DNA of 64,000 bases from Microcosmobacter sp040493455 (GCF_040493455.1 NZ_JANFDA010000002.1:1-64000); one strand, 5' to 3'; positions 18,458-27,244 are shown, counted from the stretch's first letter. Program-made: numbers and translations. The notes: generated from the letters alone by a model not told the origin.

Positions 18458-20419
18458 TTAATATTCTTTCTTAAACCAAAGGTTTCTAACACGACCATTG
18501 GTTACAAAGAATCCTTCAATATTATCCTGAGAATTTCGCTTTAATTTTATAACAACTCCAGGTATCATTTGCAAAATATCTTTTCCAATAAATTGAACTG
18601 GGAATTCACCATGTCGAATATGCCTCCACTTAAGCTGATCTCCTTCTACATAAAATCGATATTGGGTTTCTAATTCAGGACTGAAATAAGTCCCTACATA
18701 CTTATTGTAATCATTTACAGAGGGAGTGAAAGCTTCAAAAGCATCCATAACTATAGGAGCGTCATCGTTAATCTTCACCAACATTCTTTCAGGCTTGTTA
18801 TTCTTGAATTCAAATTCTGTTACCAGATCGACTTGAACATCTATCATTTTAAATTTAGACTTTCCTATAGGAACTAGCTTGCTTACATTACCAGGAGTGC
18901 GATGGTACCTAAGTGTATCATTTTCAACATAAATTTTTCTAGCATAGCTTTCTTTGTTGTTCCAAAATTGACCTTCGAATTTTTTTAAATCTTTCGAGCT
19001 AAGAGAAATAGCATCGGGAAGCTTAGATGTAAATTCCGTATTCTGATTCCCATCATCTTTTATTAATAATCGAGTTACTGCATTGTTTTTCTGACCTACA
19101 TTGGCAGCAGAAAAATTTGAAAGAATCACAATACTTAACTTTTCTTCTGGAAACGTTACAGCTGAAGCTCTAAATCCGCCAACTGCACCATTATGCTGTA
19201 TTCTTTTCTTGCCATTAAACTCATCTACTATAACACCAAAAGCATAACTGTTATGGCTTCCATCGTTAAAGGTGTCTAGGGTTTCTAACATTTTAAAGGC
19301 GTTTTCCCAACCCTCTTTAGGTGCGTAAAAATTAGTCAGCCAGTTTAGAAGTTCGCTAATATTTGAATGCACATTTCCAGAACCTACATATCCCCAATAT
19401 TCTACAGCACGTTCAAAAGTTCCTGCATTATAATGATACGATGTTGCATTATTAGGTACGATTCTGTTGTACTTATCTTCTGCATAAGAATTGGTCATTC
19501 CTAAAGGATCAAAAACCGACTTTTTCATCCAATCGGTAAATTTCTCTCCAGTGACTTTCTCAATAATATCAGCCATAAACATGTAGCCAGTATTACAATA
19601 CAAATACTCTTCTCCAGGTTTAAAGTTGAGATCTTTTTGATACTTCATTACGCGTCTCAAATCTGCATTTGTTCTAGTATCATCACCACGCCAACCAGCT
19701 ATACCAAAAAGTGCATGTAAGCTCCTTAAACCACTAGTATGGTGTAATAAATGCCTAATGGTGATTTCATGTCCAAAGTCAGGTAAATCGGTTAAATACT
19801 TTCTAATATCATCATCTACTGATAATTTACCCTGCTCATGTAATAGGACAATACCCATTGCTGTAAATTGCTTGGATACTGAACCAATATTGAATATGGT
19901 CTCGGTTGCGTTAGGAACATCATATTCTAAGCTAGCCATACCAAATGCTTTAGAATAGATTACTTCTCCATTTTTCATCACGCCAATAGTACCTCCTGGT
20001 GTTTTTGGATTATCCCAAGACGCAAAAATCTCATCTATCTTTCCCTCAATTGTTTCAGGTGATTGTTTTACTTTTTCTGACCTCCTAAAGATTAATGGTA
20101 AGTTATTTCTTGATTGAGTGAATGTTCCATGTATTTCTTTGTCCTTTAATTCTCCTTTGTAAGCAGCTCCAAGACTAGAAATTTCAATTGTTATATTGGG
20201 AGCTTCAAAAGAAAATTTAGATGCATCAATTACTGTATTGCCTTGATCAGGGCTCAATAATTTGGCTGAATATTCGCCATCATTTTCAGTAATTGTAAGA
20301 TGTATCCTTAGTGAATTACCCGGTATTTCTAAAACACCATACCACTTACCTGTAATTTCTTGAGCCTGTAGTGTGGTAACAATGAACAAAAAGATCAGGG
20401 CGTTGATTAGTGTTTTCAT
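18458..20419 (-). CDS. Secreted class C beta-lactamase-fold serine hydrolase
   Basis: 653 residues. Signal peptide at 1-19 (cut near LQAQ). An N-terminal beta domain (about 22-113, GKWYGVLEIPG) precedes a beta-lactamase/D-alanyl-carboxypeptidase-fold domain. That domain has S180-V-S-K183, Y274-C-N276 and a late HNGAVGG in place of the KTG motif. C-terminal DUF3471-like beta segments (about 475-650) follow. Such proteins are periplasmic or outer-membrane esterases or peptidases rather than true antibiotic lactamases. The location, between the beta-alanine aminotransferase and the nucleobase transporter with gaps of 39 and 19 bases, is odd. It might release pathway substrates from a larger exported compound, but no evidence beyond position supports this. 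Confidence 0.85.
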   Translation of the reverse strand: MKTLINALIFLFIVTTLQAQEITGKWYGVLEIPGNSLRIHLTITENDGEYSAKLLSPDQGNTVIDASKFSFEAPNITIEISSLGAAYKGELKDKEIHGTFTQSRNNLPLIFRRSEKVKQSPETIEGKIDEIFASWDNPKTPGGTIGVMKNGEVIYSKAFGMASLEYDVPNATETIFNIGSVSKQFTAMGIVLLHEQGKLSVDDDIRKYLTDLPDFGHEITIRHLLHHTSGLRSLHALFGIAGWRGDDTRTNADLRRVMKYQKDLNFKPGEEYLYCNTGYMFMADIIEKVTGEKFTDWMKKSVFDPLGMTNSYAEDKYNRIVPNNATSYHYNAGTFERAVEYWGYVGSGNVHSNISELLNWLTNFYAPKEGWENAFKMLETLDTFNDGSHNSYAFGVIVDEFNGKKRIQHNGAVGGFRASAVTFPEEKLSIVILSNFSAANVGQKNNAVTRLLIKDDGNQNTEFTSKLPDAISLSSKDLKKFEGQFWNNKESYARKIYVENDTLRYHRTPGNVSKLVPIGKSKFKMIDVQVDLVTEFEFKNNKPERMLVKINDDAPIVMDAFEAFTPSVNDYNKYVGTYFSPELETQYRFYVEGDQLKWRHIRHGEFPVQFIGKDILQMIPGVVIKLKRNSQDNIEGFFVTNGRVRNLWFKKEY

Positions 20420-20458
20420 AATTATTACTTTTTACTTTTAATATTATCTGAATATCAT

Positions 20459-21790
20459 TTAAATACAATATTCGTCAGCAATTGCAATAGCCTGAGATAC
20501 AATCTCTAAACCTTGATCTACTTCAGTTTTACTTATATTTAAAGGTGGGGCAATAAAAATCCAATTCCAACGCACAAAAGTGAACATTCCAAGTTCTCTA
20601 ATCTTAGCAGCCATTCTAACTGTGGCTTCCATTTCGGATGGCTTTGCATTCCAAGGAACGGTTGGTTCTTTAGTCTTTCTATTCTTGACTAATTCAATGC
20701 ATCCTAGTAAACCAGTATTTCTAAAATCTCCTATAGATGGATGCTTTGCTTTTAGTTTTTCGACTTCAGCTTCAATATACTGACCCATTTCTGCTGCTCG
20801 TTCAACCAAGTTATCTTCTTCAATAATCTTGATATTCTCTAAGGCTGCTGCACATAGTGTTGGATGCGCAGAATAGGTTAATCCTATGGTCATGGGATTA
20901 TCGTTAAAGTATTCTGCAATTTCATCTGTTACTACTACGCCTCCAAGAGGTAAATATCCAGAAGTCAAGCCTTTTGCAAGGCACATAATATCTGGCGTAA
21001 CGTCGTGATGATCTACTCCAAACATTTTACCTGTACGTCCAAAACCACTCATAACTTCATCTACAATCATCATGATGCCATACTTATCACATAGCGCTCT
21101 TACATGCTTTAGATACATTGGTGGATACTTAATACACCCTGATGAACCCGATTCGCCTTCAAACAAAATAGCAGCGACACTATCAGAGTTTTCGAACTTA
21201 ATGACGCGTTCTAAATGTGCCAATGCTAATTCTCCACATTCTTCAATAGACGAAGAATTCCAAGGGCAACGATATGCATACGGATTTTCAACATGCACTA
21301 CATTTGGCATTGCCTGACTATCTACAGGAAAGCGTCTTGGATCTCCACCTGCAGTTATGGCGCCATAGGTAGCACCATGATAGGCTCTGTAATGGGTTAT
21401 AATTTTGTGACGCCCAGTATACATTCTTGCTAGTTTAATGCCATTTTCAATAGCTTCTGCACCTCCGAGTGTAAAGAATGTTTTAGTTAAATTTCCTGGT
21501 GTAATTTCTGCAAGCTTTTTTCCTAATCGGCCTCTGACATCTGTTGCCATTCCTGGATAAGCGTAACTCATCTCTTTCATCTGTCTTGCAACTGCTTCAG
21601 TAATGCGCTGATTTCCATGACCAATATTCACGTTCATTAATTGTGAAGAGAAGTCTAAATATTGTTTACCATCTCTGTCATAGAAATAGGAACCTTCGGC
21701 ATATGATGCATTAATTGGGTTTAATCCGCCTTGTTTACCCCAAGAAAACAGTGTGTAATCGAGGTTATTTTTTATGATTTCATCATTCAT
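20459..21790 (-). CDS. Class III aminotransferase, probable beta-alanine aminotransferase
   Basis: 443 residues of the PLP fold type I class III family. Key residues are Asp244 and Glu245 in MIVDEVMSGFGRTG and the PLP lysine Lys273 in CLAKGLTSGYLPLG. Other landmarks are GGAEAIENGIKLAR near 109-122 and YRAYHGATYGA near 134. The genes around it (beta-ureidopropionase and MmsA) suggest that it converts beta-alanine or beta-aminoisobutyrate plus pyruvate or 2-oxoglutarate to malonate or methylmalonate semialdehyde. The class alone would also allow gamma-aminobutyrate or taurine as substrate. It ends 39 bases before the serine hydrolase and starts one base after the four-helix-bundle gene. Confidence 0.87.
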   Translation of the reverse strand: MNDEIIKNNLDYTLFSWGKQGGLNPINASYAEGSYFYDRDGKQYLDFSSQLMNVNIGHGNQRITEAVARQMKEMSYAYPGMATDVRGRLGKKLAEITPGNLTKTFFTLGGAEAIENGIKLARMYTGRHKIITHYRAYHGATYGAITAGGDPRRFPVDSQAMPNVVHVENPYAYRCPWNSSSIEECGELALAHLERVIKFENSDSVAAILFEGESGSSGCIKYPPMYLKHVRALCDKYGIMMIVDEVMSGFGRTGKMFGVDHHDVTPDIMCLAKGLTSGYLPLGGVVVTDEIAEYFNDNPMTIGLTYSAHPTLCAAALENIKIIEEDNLVERAAEMGQYIEAEVEKLKAKHPSIGDFRNTGLLGCIELVKNRKTKEPTVPWNAKPSEMEATVRMAAKIRELGMFTFVRWNWIFIAPPLNISKTEVDQGLEIVSQAIAIADEYCI

Positions 21791-21791
21791 A

Positions 21792-22190
21792 TTAATTGTT
21801 TGATGCTTGGTGTTTGATGTCTGAGGATTGATTGATTTTGTTTCTAAAAGCTATCATCATATTCATTAAATGAAATGATTCATCATAGAATACTTTGAAG
21901 TCTTGTTGTGTTATATATTTTCGCCTTATTGCTTTATGTAAACAAGTCACAACTTCAGCTAAAGATCTAATTGCATAGCCAATGAATTTATTAAACTCAG
22001 AAATAGATTGACCTATTGAACCTTCAGAAATATTCAAAGCAATAGAATCAACCGCTCTCAACATTTGCGATGATAAATTATAATTTTCTTTTTTAGGAAA
22101 ATTATCTATTAAAGCATTTACATCTTCTCCCAAATCCATTGCTTTACTCCAAATGTGTAAATTCTCAAACTTAAATCGACTTTCTTTCAT
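21792..22190 (-). CDS. Four-helix-bundle protein (23S rRNA intervening-sequence protein family)
   Basis: 132 residues. FENLHIWSKAMDLGEDV opens the first helix, then SSQMLRAVDSIALNISEGS, the usual signature of the 23S rRNA intervening-sequence/bAvd-like four-helix family, then EFNKFIGYAIRSLAEV and two more helices. The last codons (DIKHQASNN) lie inside a flanking repeat. Proteins of this family form pentameric barrels with a basic surface; relatives support diversity-generating reverse transcriptases, but none is present here. The gene interrupts the pyrimidine operon between mmsA and the aminotransferase, so it looks like an insertion. Function in the operon is unknown. Confidence 0.85.
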   Translation of the reverse strand: MKESRFKFENLHIWSKAMDLGEDVNALIDNFPKKENYNLSSQMLRAVDSIALNISEGSIGQSISEFNKFIGYAIRSLAEVVTCLHKAIRRKYITQQDFKVFYDESFHLMNMMIAFRNKINQSSDIKHQASNN

Positions 22191-22236
22191 TAATATTTTT
22201 TAAATAATGTACTTCATTCATCTAGCATCAAACACC
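21809..22236. repeat. 11-bp inverted repeats bracketing the four-helix gene
   Basis: GGTGTTTGATG at 21809-21819 has its exact reverse complement CATCAAACACC at 22226-22236. The left copy covers the last codons of the four-helix gene; the right copy lies 36 bases upstream of its ATG and just before the end of mmsA. The arrangement resembles a small inserted cassette with terminal inverted repeats, or a stem that would close around the gene in RNA. Confidence 0.7.
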
Positions 22237-22238
22237 TA

Positions 22239-23711
22239 TTAACTCATCCAATTTGTTCTAGCTTCAGGATTCCATTTGATGGTTGTTTTTTTGTTTTGTG
22301 TCCAGAATTCAATAGAGCTTCTTCCCGTAATATCTCCTACTCCAAACTTGGATTCGTTCCAACCACCAAAAGAAAAAGGTTCTCTCGGTACAGGAACTCC
22401 AATATTTACACCTATCATTCCTGCACTAGCACGTTCCATTACTTGTTTAGCTAAGCCCCCACTTTGTGTAAAGACTGCTGCTGCATTACCATAGTTTGAT
22501 CCATTCTCAATATTTATAGCTTCATCCAAATCTTTGGCTCTGATGATTGAAATTACTGGTCCAAAAATCTCTTCTCTAGCTACCGACATATCTGTAGTGA
22601 CATAATCTATAATTGTTGGTCCGACATAGTATCCATCTTCTTTGCCTGGAACTGTCGCATTTCGTCCATCAACTAAAATTTTTGCGCCATTGCGTTCTGC
22701 TTCATCAATATAACCTTCTATACGTGCTTTGGCTTCAGCGGTAATTACTGATCCAAGATTATCTCCAGGAACTATGCTTTTGGCTTCTTCTACCATACGA
22801 TCTATAATATGTTGTACTTTATCGACACCTACCATTACTGAAGCTGCCATACAACGTTGACCAGCACAGCCAGACATTGATGCCACAACATTAGATGCAG
22901 TCATTTCTGGATTAGCATCTGGTAGCACTAACAAATGGTTTTTTGCACCACCTAAAGCCACACAGCGCTTCAAACTTGCTGTAGCTCTTTGATATACGAT
23001 TTTGGCAACCTTGGTAGAGCCAACAAACGACACAGCTTCAATACCTGGATGATCGCATATGGCTTCTACTACTTCTTTGCCTCCATTGACAATATTGAAA
23101 ACGCCATCTGGTAGTCCAGCTTCTTTGAGCAATTCTGCCATACGTACTGTACTCAATGGCACGACTTCTGAAGGTTTCATAACCATAGTGTTTCCTAAGA
23201 CCAGTGCATTTGGCATTGTCCAATGCGGAACCATATTTGGGAAGTTGAAAGGTGTTATTGATGCAACTACTCCAAGAGGTTTGCGCTCAATTCTACATTC
23301 TACACCTTTACTCACTTCTTGTACTTCATTAACAATAATTTGTGGCATGGATACCGCAAATTCGCAGAGTTCCATACTCTTTTCTACTTCGGCTTTTGCT
23401 TCACCATATGTTTTGCCATTTTCTATATGCACAAGGTTTGTAAGTTCTTCTATGTGTTTCTCGAGTAATGATCTGTATCTAAAAAATATTTGAACTCGCT
23501 CTTTAAAGGTCATTGCTGACCAGGTTGGAAAGGCTTTTTTTGCGGCTTGTACGGCACTATCAACATCGTTGTGTGTAGACAAAGGCAAAGAGGATATCTT
23601 ACTACCATCTAATGGACTGTAAACATCCATAGTCTCTTGACCATTTTTTTCGAATTTGCCGTCTATATAATTTTTTACTTCGGAAAGTGTATCACTAGCA
23701 TTCATCATCAA
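22239..23711 (-). CDS. mmsA: CoA-acylating (methyl)malonate-semialdehyde dehydrogenase
   Basis: 490 residues of the aldehyde dehydrogenase superfamily. The catalytic cysteine is Cys287 in GCAGQRCMAA and the oxyanion Asn156 is in TPFNFPNM; GQRCMA is typical of MmsA rather than ordinary aldehyde dehydrogenases. It converts malonate semialdehyde to acetyl-CoA, or methylmalonate semialdehyde to propionyl-CoA, with NAD and CoA. This is the final step of reductive uracil or thymine breakdown. It is the first gene of the operon on the minus strand. Two extra methionine codons (MMMNAS) leave the exact start open by two residues. The promoter candidate is at 23797-23804. Confidence 0.93.
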   Translation of the reverse strand: MMMNASDTLSEVKNYIDGKFEKNGQETMDVYSPLDGSKISSLPLSTHNDVDSAVQAAKKAFPTWSAMTFKERVQIFFRYRSLLEKHIEELTNLVHIENGKTYGEAKAEVEKSMELCEFAVSMPQIIVNEVQEVSKGVECRIERKPLGVVASITPFNFPNMVPHWTMPNALVLGNTMVMKPSEVVPLSTVRMAELLKEAGLPDGVFNIVNGGKEVVEAICDHPGIEAVSFVGSTKVAKIVYQRATASLKRCVALGGAKNHLLVLPDANPEMTASNVVASMSGCAGQRCMAASVMVGVDKVQHIIDRMVEEAKSIVPGDNLGSVITAEAKARIEGYIDEAERNGAKILVDGRNATVPGKEDGYYVGPTIIDYVTTDMSVAREEIFGPVISIIRAKDLDEAINIENGSNYGNAAAVFTQSGGLAKQVMERASAGMIGVNIGVPVPREPFSFGGWNESKFGVGDITGRSSIEFWTQNKKTTIKWNPEARTNWMS

Positions 23712-23796
23712 AATCGTTTATTAACATTTGAACAAAAAATAAGAATGCTTTAGAAGTTTTGTCACAAGTATTGACTAATTCTAATCGCACTCTAAT

Positions 23797-23804
23797 CAAA
23801 TATA
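23797..23804 (-). promoter_or_regulatory. -7 promoter element of the pyrimidine-degradation operon
   Basis: The minus strand reads TATATTTG, an exact TAnnTTTG match, about 86 bases upstream of the mmsA start. The -33 region here is AT-rich without a clean TTTG, which would suit an activator-dependent promoter. It lies between ade and mmsA, so it could let the operon be expressed apart from the upstream genes. Confidence 0.5.
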
Positions 23805-23827
23805 AGAAATATATATATAAACGATGT

Positions 23828-23849
23828 TATTATTGAGAAATCAATAATA
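23828..23849. other. AT-rich hairpin in the ade-mmsA gap
   Basis: TATTATTGA (23828-23836) and TCAATAATA (23841-23849) form a perfect 9-bp stem with a GAAA loop on the plus strand. A second small stem ATTCTT/AAGAAT follows near 23871-23886. No T run is attached on the minus strand, so it is a poor rho-independent terminator. It may slow RNA polymerase or bind a regulator near the operon promoter. Confidence 0.5.
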
Positions 23850-23885
23850 GAAATAATAAAATATTGAATGATTCTTAATAAAGAA

Positions 23886-25502
23886 TTAAACCTCTAATGA
23901 TGTAAACTTAAAGCTGGTTCCGTCAAACAATCCTTTATCACTAAGTTTTAAGGATGGTATTACTAACAAAGCCATAAAGGATAGGGTCATATATGGTGCA
24001 TGCAATTGGCTTCCGAATTGTTTTGCCATGGTGTCGAGTTCTGCGTATGCCCTACCAATGGTTTCACCATCCTGATGACTCATAATGCCTGCTACTGGTA
24101 GCGGTACAACTTTTTCTTCTGATTCGGACACAGCACAAATTCCTCCTTTATGCTCTATAAGCAGGTTTACTGCTTTGCAGATCATTTCATCTGAAACGCC
24201 AACAGCGATTATATTGTGGGAGTCATGCCCTACTGAGGAAGCAATTGCACCTTCCTTTAATCCAAAGTTGTTTATAAATGCTATAGATGGTTTTTGATCT
24301 TGGTAGCGGTTAACTACTGTCATTTTCAAAATATCTTTATCGACATTAGATACTAGGTTACCATCGGCAATTAAAGACTCTGAAATAATTTCATTAGTAA
24401 CCAATTCGCCATCTAGAGCTTCAATGACTCTTATGCTTTCAGCTTCAGAATTAAACCTAAAATCATTTACTGATTTTGGTTCACAATTAAAATTATTTAA
24501 AACCTCAAATGGTACTGATTGTATCTTGGATTGACTATCGAAAACAACTTCTCCATCTATAACTGTTTTTAGGGTTTTGAAATGTTTTAAGTCTTCTACG
24601 ACTATAAAATCTGCTGCATCACCAATATTGAGTTGCCCAACATCCAAGTTATAATGCGCTACAGGATTTACACATGCTGCTTGTAAAACTTTAAAAACAT
24701 CAATGCCTTTTGTAACTGCTCTTTCACAGAGTTCATTAATGTGACCAACTATTAAATCGTCTGGATGTTTATCATCACTACAGAACATCATATTTTCGTA
24801 ATGCTCAGGAAGCAAATCTATTAAGGCTTCAAAATTTTTGGCAGCACTACCTTCTCGTATAATCACCTTCATACCTTTTTGAAGTTTCTCCAGACCTTCT
24901 TCAAAGGTGAAACATTCATGATCTGTGGATATCCCAGCAGAGATATATTTTGAAAGGTCATCTCCTCTGAGCCCTGGAGCATGACCATCTACAGGTTTAT
25001 TGTAATGTTGAGCCCAAGCGATTTTTTTCATGACTTCTTCATCATCGAAAAGCACACCTGGATAGTTCATCATCTCAGCTAAATACTTTATTTCAGGTTT
25101 TTGTAAGAGTTGCTTAATTCCCTCAGAATCAATCACAGCTCCTGCGGATTCGAAAGTTGTTGCTGGCACACAAGATGGCGCTCCAAAATTGAACTTAAGT
25201 GGTACCTTATTACCGTTTTCAATCATAAACTCTACACCTTCTACTCCGAGCACATTGGCTATTTCGTGCGGATCTGAAACTGTTGCTACAGTCCCATGAC
25301 ATACTGCTAATCTTGCAAACTCACTTGGTACTAACATGGAGCTTTCAATATGTATATGTGCGTCTACAAAGCCAGGTAAAATGTAGTGGTTTATATCATG
25401 CTCTTTTTGTATAATAGATTTTATCTTTCCATGTTCTACATGAACTTCACCTTTGTATATGCGCTTATTTTGAATATCTACGATTTGGCCTCTTACTATC
25501 AT
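23886..25502 (-). CDS. ade: Adenine deaminase
   Basis: 538 residues, standard for the amidohydrolase-type adenine deaminase (Ade/AdeC). The metal-binding GFVDAHIHIESSML motif lies near 43-56, a carboxylate-rich region AEMMNYPGV near 140, SDDKHPDD near 240 (metal and substrate site), and GHDSHNIIAVGV near 424 is typical of the family. It converts adenine to hypoxanthine and ammonia using divalent metal. Its stop overlaps nothing downstream, but its start overlaps tilS by four bases (ATGA), so it is translated with tilS. Next to the pyrimidine operon it adds purine use to nucleobase scavenging. Confidence 0.93.
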   Translation of the reverse strand: MIVRGQIVDIQNKRIYKGEVHVEHGKIKSIIQKEHDINHYILPGFVDAHIHIESSMLVPSEFARLAVCHGTVATVSDPHEIANVLGVEGVEFMIENGNKVPLKFNFGAPSCVPATTFESAGAVIDSEGIKQLLQKPEIKYLAEMMNYPGVLFDDEEVMKKIAWAQHYNKPVDGHAPGLRGDDLSKYISAGISTDHECFTFEEGLEKLQKGMKVIIREGSAAKNFEALIDLLPEHYENMMFCSDDKHPDDLIVGHINELCERAVTKGIDVFKVLQAACVNPVAHYNLDVGQLNIGDAADFIVVEDLKHFKTLKTVIDGEVVFDSQSKIQSVPFEVLNNFNCEPKSVNDFRFNSEAESIRVIEALDGELVTNEIISESLIADGNLVSNVDKDILKMTVVNRYQDQKPSIAFINNFGLKEGAIASSVGHDSHNIIAVGVSDEMICKAVNLLIEHKGGICAVSESEEKVVPLPVAGIMSHQDGETIGRAYAELDTMAKQFGSQLHAPYMTLSFMALLVIPSLKLSDKGLFDGTSFKFTSLEV

Positions 25503-26812
25503 TTTTGAAGTTCAATTTTTAAAATTACTGAAGTATTAGTAGTAACTCCATAACGATTATCTAATCGTCTACCGATAACCCAAACAATATCATCTCCTGA
25601 GCATAATACTAGCTGCTTCTCTTTATCCAATAGTGACAGCTTTTCATCTTTAAAATATTTACTCAATTTTTTCTTACCAGTCATTCCGAATGGATAAAAC
25701 CAGTTACCTTCTCTCCAATGACGAATCTCCAATGGGTATTGCAGCTTACTTTTATCAACATATACCAATGTCTCTGAATGATCTTTGACTGCATCAGCTT
25801 CATCAAAAAACAGAATACCAGATGGCGTGTCTATTTTGACACTTTCAGCGTTAACTAAAACAGAAAAGTTATTGTCTGATTCTCTTTCAGCTAAAAGCAA
25901 GAATTCTCTATGCTTTATAAGTCGGTGTGTTTCTGAAACTACTTGCTTGCCAGATTGCGCTTCGAGTAAATGCAATACGTCATTCCACTCGGAGAATCCA
26001 TATTTCTTGAATATCTCGAATAAGTATGCTTGTGGATTATTTACATTCTTAAATTCTGAGATATGATACGCTGTTTCATTTTCATTGCTATAAGCAACCG
26101 CAGTATCTTTAAAAGCATTGAGTCTATCTTCAGTTATACTTGAAATATCCTTAAGATTAGACAATGTTTTCTTGAAGGTCTCTAAGAGCTCAGGATTAAT
26201 TTCTTTAAGAATAGGAACTAGGTCGTGTCTCAATTTATTTCTCAAATACTTTCGAGAACTATTACTACTGTCTTCTCGCCATTGAATGGCATTCGCTTTT
26301 GCATATTGTTCAATCTCCTTTCTTGAGAATTCTAACAAAGGGCGAACATATTTACCTTGGATCTTAGGAATTCCTGTAAGTCCATTAAGTCCTGTCCCTC
26401 GTAAAAAGTTAATAAGAAATGTCTCTAAATTATCATCAGCATGATGAGCCGTTAGAATATAATCGTAATCTAATTGCTCAGCCAAGTCTTGGAACCAGTT
26501 GTAACGTAGTTCGCGCGCTGCCATTTGAATCGACAGTTTATTCTTTTTGGCGTAAGCTTTAGTATCAAAACTTTGCGTAAAGATTTCTAGTTGTAATGTT
26601 TTAGCCAACTCTTCTACAAAAGCTTCATCTAGGTCGCTCTCTTCTTCTCTAAGCTTAAAGTTGCAATGTGCCAAAGCTACATTTAAACCAACCTCATGAC
26701 TAAGGTATGTCAATACCACACTATCTACACCTCCAGAAATAGCAATGAGGAGTTTTTTCTCTTTTAAGAAAGAGAGTTCATTATCAATTATTGTTTTAAA
26801 TATATCTTGCAA
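25499..26812 (-). CDS. tilS: tRNA(Ile)-lysidine synthase
   Basis: 437 residues. The N-terminal PP-loop SGGVDS is at 26-31, followed by family motifs TAHHADDNLETFLINFLRGTG near 121-141 and RPLLEFSRKEIE near 157. The C-terminal TilS domain (RHWREGNWFYPFGM, then KKLSKYFKDEK) is present. It changes cytidine 34 of the minor tRNA(Ile) to lysidine, so that the CAU anticodon reads AUA; it is essential in most bacteria. It overlaps ade by four bases and follows a four-helix-bundle gene by 18 bases. Confidence 0.95.
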   Translation of the reverse strand: MQDIFKTIIDNELSFLKEKKLLIAISGGVDSVVLTYLSHEVGLNVALAHCNFKLREEESDLDEAFVEELAKTLQLEIFTQSFDTKAYAKKNKLSIQMAARELRYNWFQDLAEQLDYDYILTAHHADDNLETFLINFLRGTGLNGLTGIPKIQGKYVRPLLEFSRKEIEQYAKANAIQWREDSSNSSRKYLRNKLRHDLVPILKEINPELLETFKKTLSNLKDISSITEDRLNAFKDTAVAYSNENETAYHISEFKNVNNPQAYLFEIFKKYGFSEWNDVLHLLEAQSGKQVVSETHRLIKHREFLLLAERESDNNFSVLVNAESVKIDTPSGILFFDEADAVKDHSETLVYVDKSKLQYPLEIRHWREGNWFYPFGMTGKKKLSKYFKDEKLSLLDKEKQLVLCSGDDIVWVIGRRLDNRYGVTTNTSVILKIELQK

Positions 26813-26826
26813 GGCAATAGATAAAA

Positions 26827-27244
26827 GGGATTAGTTACTAGGTATTAGCTTCTTAATTAATGTATTAAGCATTTTTTCAATTTCTATAGAAATATTTTTT
26901 ATTTCAAGAACATCCTTTTCATTGGCAAACTTCAAATTTACAGCTATTTGTAATTGTGTTTGAAGTTCAAACAATGATCCTCTAGCTACCTGCAAAAACC
27001 TATTATATTCTTTAGTATATTTTCTCCCATAGCCTTCAGCTATATTAGATGGAATTGATATTGAACTCCTTTTTATTTGAGAGGTTAAACCAAATTTTTC
27101 ATCATCAGGAAATTGCTTAAGCAAAGTATAAACTAAAGTAACCATCAGCATTGACTTCTGCCAAACAATTAAATCGCGATAACTCTTCATGAAACAAACA
27201 TACAATATTTAACTTTTCATTTCCTATGCCTTATTACTTATCCC
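26827..27244. repeat. Imperfect inverted repeats bracketing the second four-helix gene
   Basis: The left arm at 26827-26848 begins GGGATTAGTTACTAGG. The reverse complement of the right arm at 27221-27244 begins GGGATAAGTAATAAGGCATA. About 16 of 23 positions agree. The left arm contains the last codons and stop of the four-helix gene; the right arm touches the stop codon of pabB. The layout is the same as at 21809-22236 with a different repeat sequence. Confidence 0.6.
26831..27190 (-). CDS. Four-helix-bundle protein (23S rRNA intervening-sequence protein family), second copy
   Basis: 119 residues when started at MKSYRDLIVWQKSM (27190), the usual family start; five more codons upstream are open. 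Signature segments are LIVWQKSMLMV, then SSISIPSNIAEGYGRK and EYNRFLQVARGSLFELQTQL. It is clearly a different lineage from the copy at 21792-22190 (low identity), so the two did not arise by recent duplication here. It sits between pabB and tilS, 18 bases before tilS. Its C-terminal codons (LIPSN) fall in an inverted repeat arm. Function unknown. Confidence 0.85.
   Translation of the reverse strand: MKSYRDLIVWQKSMLMVTLVYTLLKQFPDDEKFGLTSQIKRSSISIPSNIAEGYGRKYTKEYNRFLQVARGSLFELQTQLQIAVNLKFANEKDVLEIKNISIEIEKMLNTLIKKLIPSN

Noticed and set aside
18458..20419. Antibiotic resistance beta-lactamase
   Set aside because: SxxK and YxN are present, but the extra N-terminal and DUF3471-like C-terminal domains and the HNG motif fit general serine hydrolases.
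21792..22190. Diversity-generating retroelement accessory protein
   Set aside because: No reverse transcriptase, template repeat or variable repeat is visible nearby; the family similarity alone is not enough.
23059..23493. 144-codon frame opposite mmsA
   Set aside because: Antisense shadow with no family features; mmsA is clear.
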